DNA of 6,518 bases from Zoogloea sp. (GTDB lineage: Bacteria; Pseudomonadota; Gammaproteobacteria; Burkholderiales; Rhodocyclaceae), in NCBI GenBank assembly GCA_016790385.1, contig JAEUNV010000651.1, forward strand, positions 1 through 6,518. Direction: 5' to 3'. Each line of letters begins with the position of its first letter. The stretch's first letter is position 1. The position numbers and the translations under genes are program-made. This document shows positions 1-4,891 of the stretch, piece by piece. The notes under the pieces are model-generated. The model did no database searches and had not been told where the DNA came from. It saw only the letters and a list, made by a program, of their open reading frames with translations.

Positions 1-462
1 CCTGGCACCGGCGACCCGGTTGCGCCCGGCGAAGTGGGCGAAGTGGTGGTCACGACCTTCAATCCGGACTATCCCCTGATCCGCTTCGGCACCGGCGACC
101 TGTCGGCGGTGCTGCCCGGCATTTCGCCCTGCGGCCGCAGCAATACCCGCATCAAGGGGTGGCTGGGGAGGGCTGACCAGACCACCAAGGTCAAGGGTAT
201 GTTCGTGCATCCGGGTCAGGTGGCGGCGGTGCTCAAGCGCCATCCGGAGATCGGCCGGGGCCGGCTGGTTGTCGACAACCCCGACCACACCGACCGGATG
301 ACCCTGCATTGCGAGCTTGGCTCCCCGGTGGATGGGCTTGCCGAAGCGCTTGCCAGCTCCATCCGCGAGCTGACCAAGCTGCGCGGTGAAGTGTGCTTCT
401 GCGCACCGGGAAGTCTGGCCAACGACGGCAAGGTGATCGACGACGTCCGCAAGTACGAATAG
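1..462 (+). CDS. Phenylacetate-CoA ligase-like adenylate-forming enzyme, C-terminal part (5' truncated by window)
   Basis: This is the last 153 residues of an ATP-dependent acyl/aryl-CoA ligase; the reading frame is open from base 1, so the start lies outside the window. Adenylate-forming motifs are visible in order: YPLIRFGTGD (about residues 24-33 of the visible part), matching the conserved Tyr...Arg...Thr-Gly-Asp that contacts the AMP ribose, and GRADQTTKVKG (56-66), the hinge motif before the mobile C-terminal domain. A late lysine in NDGKVIDD (about 144) is at the place of the catalytic A10 lysine. Such enzymes activate a carboxylic acid to acyl-AMP and then to the CoA thioester in the cytoplasm. 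Family members are usually about 400-430 residues, so roughly 60% is missing. The true acid substrate cannot be told; phenylacetate is only the family name. A strong terminator follows 31 nt after the TAG stop, so this is the last gene of its operon. Confidence 0.85.
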   Translation, partial: PGTGDPVAPGEVGEVVVTTFNPDYPLIRFGTGDLSAVLPGISPCGRSNTRIKGWLGRADQTTKVKGMFVHPGQVAAVLKRHPEIGRGRLVVDNPDHTDRMTLHCELGSPVDGLAEALASSIRELTKLRGEVCFCAPGSLANDGKVIDDVRKYE

Positions 463-493
463 ACCCCACCCCTCGGCAGGATGCGTTGTTTCG

Positions 494-519
494 GCGCCGT
501 CTCCCGGCGCTTTTTTTTT
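494..519 (+). terminator. Intrinsic (Rho-independent) terminator after the acyl-CoA ligase gene
   Basis: A perfect 6-bp GC-only stem (GCGCCG at 494-499, CGGCGC at 505-510) closes a 5-nt loop TCTCC and is followed directly by nine T residues (511-519). This is a textbook intrinsic terminator on the plus strand. It ends the ligase transcript and isolates the downstream permease gene. It also lies inside an in-frame upstream extension of the permease reading frame, which argues against any permease start before it. Confidence 0.9.
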
Positions 520-569
520 GCACGCGCGGACGCTGGGCTGTGGCATGCCTGCGCCGGGGCCTGTGGGTA

Positions 570-584
570 TCCCGCATGGCGGGA
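570..584. repeat. Short inverted repeat in the permease leader
   Basis: TCCCGC (570-575) and GCGGGA (579-584) form a perfect 6-bp inverted repeat around an ATG spacer. It lies about 52 bp upstream of the permease start, in the 117-bp stretch between the terminator and the gene. It could be a regulator half-site pair or an RNA hairpin in the 5' leader, but in GC-rich DNA a repeat of this size can also arise by chance. No convincing -35/-10 promoter pair is visible in the stretch; the nearest -10-like hexamer, TAGCAT at 626-631, has no good -35 partner. Confidence 0.3.
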
Positions 585-636
585 GACGGAAGGCTTCTGG
601 CACACTCGGCACCTGCTCACGTCCCTAGCATCCGCC

Positions 637-1542
637 ATGCAGAGCTTCCTGCTCCTCCTGCCCGACTTTGCCCTGATCGCCCTTGGCGGCCTGTTGCGCC
701 GGCATGCGGGGCTGGGGGAGGCGTTCTGGCAGGGGGTGGAGAAGCTGGTCTATTTTGTGCTGTTTCCCGCGCTATTGTTCAACGCCCTGGCACGGACGCG
801 GATTGATCCGGGCTCCTTCGCCCCCTTGTTTGCGGTGGGTTTGCTGACCATGCTCAGCGGGCTGCTGTTGGGGCTGCTGGGGCGGCCGCTGATGGGCCTC
901 GGCGCGATGGCTTTCGCGTCACGGGTGCAGTGCGCTTATCGTTTCAATACCTATATTGGCATCGCGGTGGCCGGCAAATTGGGTGGCGCGGCGGGTGTGG
1001 CGGCGATGGGGGCCTTGTGCGGTGCCATGGTGCCCTTTGCCAACATGGCCGCGGTGGGCATGCTGGCGCACCATGGTCAGGCCAGCCTGGGGCGGGAACT
1101 GGTTCGCAACCCGCTGATCATCGCCACGCTGGCGGGGGTGGCGTTCAGTTTATCTGGGGCCAGCCTGCCGGAACCGGCGCTGCCCTTCCTCCAGCGTCTG
1201 GCCGATGCGGCGGTGACACTGGGCCTCTTGGCCGTGGGCGCGGCCCTGCGCGTGGGGCGCAGCGAAGGAGGGCGCCTGGGGGTGGTCTATCTGTGCGCGG
1301 TCAAGCTGGTGGCTTTGCCGATGCTGGCCTGGGGGCTGGCCACCCTGTTCGGCCTGACGGGAACGGCGTTCGCCACGGCGGTGCTGTTCGCTGCGCTGCC
1401 CAGCGCTTCGTCGGCGTATATCCTGGCCATGCGCATGGGAGGCGATGGGCCCGGCGTGGCCTGGCTGATATCGGCCACCACGGTGGCCGCCGCACTCACG
1501 CTGACGGTCTGGCTCGCCCTGCTGACGGGCCGGGGCGCCTGA
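637..1542 (+). CDS. AEC (auxin efflux carrier) family permease
   Basis: This encodes a 301-residue inner-membrane protein made almost entirely of hydrophobic helices, about ten by eye, which is the usual size and layout of bacterial AEC carriers (PF03547; MleP/MdcF/YfdV-like). Family landmarks are visible: RFNTYIGIA (residues 102-110) in the N-terminal half, RNPLIIATLAG (157-167) at the start of the second half, and LPSASSAYILAMRMGGD (254-270) near the C-terminus, resembling the conserved proline-containing crossover region. Characterised relatives export or exchange small organic acids such as malate or malonate; the substrate here is unknown. The ATG at 637 is preferred because the protein then begins directly with its first membrane segment. 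The longer in-frame frame from 481 would translate the upstream terminator into a non-hydrophobic, unrelated leader. No good Shine-Dalgarno sequence precedes 637, so initiation may be weak or leaderless. It appears monocistronic and converges on phaM. Confidence 0.85.
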   Translation: MQSFLLLLPDFALIALGGLLRRHAGLGEAFWQGVEKLVYFVLFPALLFNALARTRIDPGSFAPLFAVGLLTMLSGLLLGLLGRPLMGLGAMAFASRVQCAYRFNTYIGIAVAGKLGGAAGVAAMGALCGAMVPFANMAAVGMLAHHGQASLGRELVRNPLIIATLAGVAFSLSGASLPEPALPFLQRLADAAVTLGLLAVGAALRVGRSEGGRLGVVYLCAVKLVALPMLAWGLATLFGLTGTAFATAVLFAALPSASSAYILAMRMGGDGPGVAWLISATTVAAALTLTVWLALLTGRGA

Positions 1543-1574
1543 CCGGCGCCCGTCCCGGATGCAGGAGTGCCGGG
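1533..1574. terminator. GC-rich paired hairpins between convergent genes (possible bidirectional terminator)
   Basis: Two adjacent inverted repeats fill the junction of the permease and phaM 3' ends: GGGCGCC (1533-1539) with GGCGCCC (1545-1551) around a 5-nt loop that includes the permease stop codon, and CCCGG (1554-1558) with CCGGG (1570-1574). An alternative pairing, GACGGGC (1524-1530) with GCCCGTC (1548-1554), competes with the first. Neither side has a T tract, so this is not a standard intrinsic terminator. It may stall polymerase or protect 3' ends after Rho-dependent termination. Confidence 0.35.
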
Positions 1575-1575
1575 C

Positions 1576-2004
1576 TTACTTGGTGTCCTTGGGCGTGGCC
1601 TTGGCCGGTGCCGTGGGGGCGGGGGCCGCTGCGGCAGCGGCTGCGGCGGCGCTCTGTTCGGCGGCGTTCTGCATGAGGTTCCAGGGCCACATGCCGGCGG
1701 CGAAGGGGTTGGGCTGGGCGGCGCCTTCCCCACCGTCCTTGCGGCCGCCTTCGGCGGCGATCTTGCTCATGGCCTGCATGGCCGAAATGGTTGCGCGCTG
1801 CATCTCCAGCCCCTGGGTGGCCATCTGAAGAGAGCTGAGGTTCATCTTGAGCCAGTTCTCCACGGCCTTCATGTCGGCGATGCGTTTGTCCAGTTCGTCC
1901 ACGTCAAGGGTGGGGGTGACCATGCCGGGCAGGCTGAAACCCATCTTGCTCCACATGTTGCGCATGAATTCCATCGGATCCTGTGCATTGCTTTCGGTGC
2001 TCAT
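1576..2004 (-). CDS. phaM: PhaM-family polyhydroxyalkanoate granule-associated protein
   Basis: This 142-residue cytoplasmic protein matches the PhaM family by its N-terminal block: a FMRNMWSKMG segment (residues 13-22), then LPGMVTPTLDVDELDKRIAD (25-44), then an amphipathic helical region with LEMQRATI (66-73). In Ralstonia eutropha, PhaM activates the PHA synthase PhaC1 and ties storage granules to the nucleoid through a basic Lys/Ala/Pro-rich tail. Here an aromatic NPFAAGMWPWNLM segment (99-111) is followed by nine alanines (119-127) and a very short PAKATPK tail. The protein is clearly shorter than the roughly 260-residue R. eutropha protein, so nucleoid binding may be weak. The start is supported by a G-rich Shine-Dalgarno sequence. 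The gene lies 78 bp downstream of the kinase in the same direction with no clear terminator between them, so read-through from the signalling operon is possible. No phaC, phaA, phaB or phasin gene is in the window. Confidence 0.88.
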   Translation of the reverse strand: MSTESNAQDPMEFMRNMWSKMGFSLPGMVTPTLDVDELDKRIADMKAVENWLKMNLSSLQMATQGLEMQRATISAMQAMSKIAAEGGRKDGGEGAAQPNPFAAGMWPWNLMQNAAEQSAAAAAAAAAPAPTAPAKATPKDTK

Positions 2005-2082
2005 TGTTCCCCCCTTTTATGGACTGGTTATTGATTTGCGACTTGGAGACTTCGATAGTAACCGATGCGCCTCCCACCTGCA
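2005..2082 (-). promoter_or_regulatory. phaM upstream region with strong Shine-Dalgarno
   Basis: The 78-bp gap before phaM is less GC-rich than its surroundings. It holds a run of six G on the minus strand (2009-2014) placed 4 nt before the ATG, a strong ribosome-binding site. A -10-like hexamer TACTAT (complement of 2055-2060) is present but no matching -35 was found, so a phaM promoter here is only possible. No hairpin with a T tract that would end the kinase transcript was seen. Confidence 0.45.
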
Positions 2083-3972
2083 TCAGGCTTGGGTTTTGCG
2101 TTGCAGCAGCGCGCGCAGCCGGGCTGGCCGGACGGGCTTGTGGAGCAGGGGAATGCCGGCGCGCCGGGCGTTGGCGATGGCCGCCGCCGAGGTGTCGCCG
2201 CTGAGGATGACAGCCGCGACCTGGCGTCCGAAATGCTGGCGCAGGTTGTCGATGACGGCGAGCCCGTCCATGGCGCTGCCAACCCGGTAGTCGCAGACGA
2301 TGATGTCGGGGGCTTGATGCCGGGCCAGGGCGGGCATCCGGGTTTCTGCGGTGTTGGCGGCGGAGACGGTGCAGCCCCATGATTCAAGGAGGCCCGTGGT
2401 GCTGGCCAGGGCCAGCTCGTCGTCATCCACCAGCAGTACTTTCAAGCCGTGCAGGGAGTGCAGCTGCGAGGGGGGCGGCCGCTCGGAGACGACGCCCGGG
2501 GGGGCGAGGGGCAGTTCGAGGGCGAAGAGGGCGCCGTGGCCGGGGGTGGAGCGAAGCTCCAGGTGATGGGACAGCAGGTCGGTCAGACGGCGGACGATGG
2601 CGAGGCCCAGGCCGAGGCCCTTGGCCCGGTTGCGCTCCGGGTTGTCGAGCTGGACGAACTCCTGAAAGATCGCTTCCTGCGCTTCGGGGGCGATGCCCGG
2701 CCCGTTGTCGCGCACTTCAAGACGCGCCTTGCCGTTGCGGGTGCGGCAGGCGACCATCACGGTGCCGCCGGGGGCGTAGCGCAGGGCGTTGCTGACGAGG
2801 TTGTGGATGATGCGCTCAAGGAGCAGCGGGTCGCTTTCAACCCACAGGTTGGTGGGGCGCAGGCGCAGGCGCTGGCCATGGAGTTCCGCTTCCCGCCGGT
2901 AATCGACGTCGATCCGCTCGAAGAGGGGTTGGAGGGGAAAAGGCTTGATCTGTCGGTCGAGCACGCCGGCGTCCAGGCGCGAGATGTCGAGCAGGCTGTC
3001 GAGGAGGTTCTCCATGGTCTCGGCGGAGACCGCGATGCGTTCGACCAGCCGCCGGGTGTCGGGAGCGTGCTGTTTTTGCCCCAGCTCGGCGACGAACAGA
3101 CCAAGGGCATGCATGGGCTGGCGCAGGTCGTGGCTGGCGGCCGCCAGGAAGCGGGTCTTGGCCTGATTGCCCCGTTCCGCCTCTTCCTTTTTCTGCATCA
3201 GTTCACGGGTGGCGGCTTCGATCTGGCGCTCCAGGTTGTCCCGCGATGCGCTGAGTTTGTCGGCCATGTCATTGACGCCTTCGGCCAGGGCGCGCAGGCT
3301 TTTTCCTCCCTCCACCGGCACCCGGGCACTGAGGTTGCCCTGGCCGAAACTCGCCACCGTGGAGGCGATCCGCAGGATGGGGCCGGCGATGCCCCGGCTC
3401 ATGCGCAGGGCGAGGCCCACGCTGGCGATCAGCACCGCGGCCACCATCAGGATTGCATTGCGCAGCAGGCGGGCTTCCTCGGCCCGCAGGGAGTCGCGGC
3501 TGATCTCCACCAGCACTTCACCATGGCGGACCTGGGGGGCGGGGGTGGGGCTGCCAGCGTCAAGGAAGGCGTCGTCCAGGGTGATGCCGGGGCCGGTCAC
3601 CTGTTCGCGAAAGAGCAGCGGCTGGCTGCGCTCCCGGGTGGACAGGGCGCTGATCGCGGGGGGATTGCGGCTGCTGTCGGCCAGTACCTCCTGGAGGGGG
3701 CTGAACACGGCGACCCGCACCACGTCCTTCTCCTGGAGGATGGCATTGGCCTGCTTGCGCAGGCTCTCCAGGTTGCCGGAGAAGACACCGTATTCGCTGG
3801 CCGCGGCGAGCTGCCGGGCCAGGGCTTTGCCGCGCTGGACATGCGCATCCTCAAGATCGGAAAGCCGCGACGAGGTGAAGTAGGCAATCAGCACCACGGC
3901 CATCACCATGGTGGGCAGGGCCGCGATCAGGACCGCGCGGGGGCGGATGTCCCAGTCGTCGGGGCGGCTCAC
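2083..3972 (-). CDS. Membrane-bound hybrid sensor histidine kinase (periplasmic sensor-HAMP-HisKA-HATPase-REC)
   Basis: This 629-residue inner-membrane kinase has TM1 at about 12-32, a periplasmic sensor at about 33-170, TM2 at about 172-190, HAMP at about 191-243, a short coiled-coil-like linker (245-270), HisKA, HATPase and a receiver. The H-box is SHDLRQP with phospho-accepting His281. The N-box is HNLVSNALRYAP (Asn391, Asn395), G1 is DNGPGIA (422-428) and G2 is GLGLGLAI (452-459). The receiver (about 510-625) keeps the acidic triplet Asp516-518, phospho-acceptor Asp561, Ser591 and Lys612, so all phosphotransfer residues are intact. The periplasmic stretch ARQLAAASEYGVFSGN (52-67) resembles the BarA-type sensor (sCache_4-like; from memory). 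The start is GTG at 3972, overlapping the TGA of the binding-protein gene by 4 nt (GTGA), with GAGGG at 3979-3983 as ribosome-binding site. No Hpt domain is present, and no response regulator is in the window, so the output is unknown. The gene order suggests that the binding protein is its input partner. Confidence 0.93.
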   Translation of the reverse strand: MSRPDDWDIRPRAVLIAALPTMVMAVVLIAYFTSSRLSDLEDAHVQRGKALARQLAAASEYGVFSGNLESLRKQANAILQEKDVVRVAVFSPLQEVLADSSRNPPAISALSTRERSQPLLFREQVTGPGITLDDAFLDAGSPTPAPQVRHGEVLVEISRDSLRAEEARLLRNAILMVAAVLIASVGLALRMSRGIAGPILRIASTVASFGQGNLSARVPVEGGKSLRALAEGVNDMADKLSASRDNLERQIEAATRELMQKKEEAERGNQAKTRFLAAASHDLRQPMHALGLFVAELGQKQHAPDTRRLVERIAVSAETMENLLDSLLDISRLDAGVLDRQIKPFPLQPLFERIDVDYRREAELHGQRLRLRPTNLWVESDPLLLERIIHNLVSNALRYAPGGTVMVACRTRNGKARLEVRDNGPGIAPEAQEAIFQEFVQLDNPERNRAKGLGLGLAIVRRLTDLLSHHLELRSTPGHGALFALELPLAPPGVVSERPPPSQLHSLHGLKVLLVDDDELALASTTGLLESWGCTVSAANTAETRMPALARHQAPDIIVCDYRVGSAMDGLAVIDNLRQHFGRQVAAVILSGDTSAAAIANARRAGIPLLHKPVRPARLRALLQRKTQA

Positions 3973-4886
3973 AGGCTGCCCTCGCTGCGTTCAAGTCGCT
4001 CACGCAGGATGGCAGGGTCCTCAAGCTGGATGCCCAGGGAGCGGGCCACATAGGGGTTGGTGCTGATGCGGAAGTGGCGGGGGGCGGCGGGAGGAGGCAG
4101 GCTGCCGGTGGCAAGACCGAGACGGGCCGCCTCGCCGGCTTGCTGGCCGACCTGGGCCGGGGTGCTGTAGAGGGCCAGCAGGGCGCCGGCCTTGACGTAG
4201 GCCGGCGAGAAGCCCACCACCGGGGAGCGCTGGTGGTAGGCGGTGAGCAGGATGTTGGAGATGGTCCGGTTGTTGTAAACCGTGGCATCGGGCACCGCCA
4301 GGAGGATGCTGGGTTCGGCAAGCGTGCGTTGAAGGGTGGGGTAGAGCTCGCTTTCCTCGTTGAGTTGGGCGAGGGTGGGGCGAAGTCGCCGATCGCGGGC
4401 CGCCGCATACAGGCGTTGCCCCATTTCGAGGCTCTCATGGCCGACCAGCAGGGCCACCCGTTGCCAATCCGGAAGCGCGACGCGAAGCAGTTCGATCTGG
4501 CGGGAGGCGGGTTGATCGATGAAGATTGCCGATACCCGCCGTGCGTCTTCGGCGCGCAGAGGCAGGCGCTCGTAGGCGCTTCGCGGCAGGAGGGTATGCA
4601 GGATGAGGCTGCGCGGCGCGAGGGCCGCGATGCCCTGCGCCGCCCGTGCCCCCAGGGTGACGATCAGGGCGCAATTGTTGAGCGCGGCGGAGTCCTCCGC
4701 CCGCAGGGGGGGCGGGAAAGACAGCAGACGATGCCCGGCGCTGCGCAGCTCGTTACCCAGGGCTTCGGCGGCTTCGCCGAAGGCGCTGGCTTCATCCGAC
4801 ATGACCAGGCAGGCCTGACCCGCCAGGGCGGCGCTGCCGCCGATGGCCAGGGCCAGTAGGAGAAGGGTGCGCAGCAGGAGCGCCAT
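3969..4886 (-). CDS. Periplasmic ABC-type substrate-binding protein (PF04392/TrpX-like)
   Basis: This 305-residue protein starts with a clear Sec signal peptide: MALLLRT, then a long Leu/Ala core, and a likely cleavage after AALA at about residue 22. The mature part has the two-lobe pattern of PF04392 binding proteins: an early LIVTLGARAAQ segment (74-84), VPDATVYNNRT (198-208), VVGFSPAYVKAGALLALYS (223-241) and a closing ISTNPYVARSLGIQL (274-288). Two cysteines (about 26 and 72) could form a disulfide. The ATG at 4886 is chosen because the signal peptide begins there; an in-frame GTG at 4934 would add 16 polar residues and overlap the receptor gene. The start is 5 nt after the receptor stop, and the stop overlaps the kinase start. 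No permease or ATPase gene is nearby, so a role as periplasmic ligand sensor for the kinase fits better than transport. The ligand is unknown; relatives are often annotated for aromatic amino acids, but that cannot be assumed here. Confidence 0.85.
   Translation of the reverse strand: MALLLRTLLLLALAIGGSAALAGQACLVMSDEASAFGEAAEALGNELRSAGHRLLSFPPPLRAEDSAALNNCALIVTLGARAAQGIAALAPRSLILHTLLPRSAYERLPLRAEDARRVSAIFIDQPASRQIELLRVALPDWQRVALLVGHESLEMGQRLYAAARDRRLRPTLAQLNEESELYPTLQRTLAEPSILLAVPDATVYNNRTISNILLTAYHQRSPVVGFSPAYVKAGALLALYSTPAQVGQQAGEAARLGLATGSLPPPAAPRHFRISTNPYVARSLGIQLEDPAILRERLERSEGSL
3979..3983 (-). promoter_or_regulatory. Shine-Dalgarno of the kinase gene, inside the binding-protein gene
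   Basis: GAGGG on the minus strand sits 6 nt upstream of the GTG start and within the last codons of the preceding gene. Together with the GTGA stop/start overlap it fixes the kinase start and implies translational coupling of the two proteins. Confidence 0.7.
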
Positions 4887-4891
4887 GTGGC

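Noticed and set aside
4..100. A 13-nt direct repeat (4-16 and 88-100), both encoding Gly-Thr-Gly-Asp
   Set aside because: Both copies are in frame in the ligase, and the second is the conserved adenylation motif. The match is explained by the same short peptide and biased codons, not by a mobile or regulatory repeat.
600..620. A TGGCAC element upstream of the permease, considered as a sigma-54 -24 box
   Set aside because: The required -12 GC element is absent at the correct spacing, so it does not meet the sigma-54 consensus.
481..636. A longer permease start at ATG 481, adding 52 residues
   Set aside because: The extension translates through the intrinsic terminator, is not hydrophobic and matches no AEC N-terminus; ATG 637 starts at the first membrane helix.
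1620..1655. GCC/GCG-rich repeat tract near the phaM 3' end, considered as a microsatellite
   Set aside because: It encodes the alanine run of PhaM with mixed Ala codons and no exact repeat unit, so it is a coding low-complexity segment.
2449..4053. A 534-codon open frame on the plus strand opposite the kinase gene
   Set aside because: It is antisense to a kinase with every diagnostic motif. Its product is Gly/Ala/Gln-rich low-complexity sequence with no recognisable domain, as expected from mirrored third-position GC in GC-rich DNA.
4074..4859. A 261-codon plus-strand open frame opposite the binding-protein gene
   Set aside because: It is a shadow frame with no domain or plausible ribosome-binding context; the minus-strand frame has a signal peptide and family motifs.
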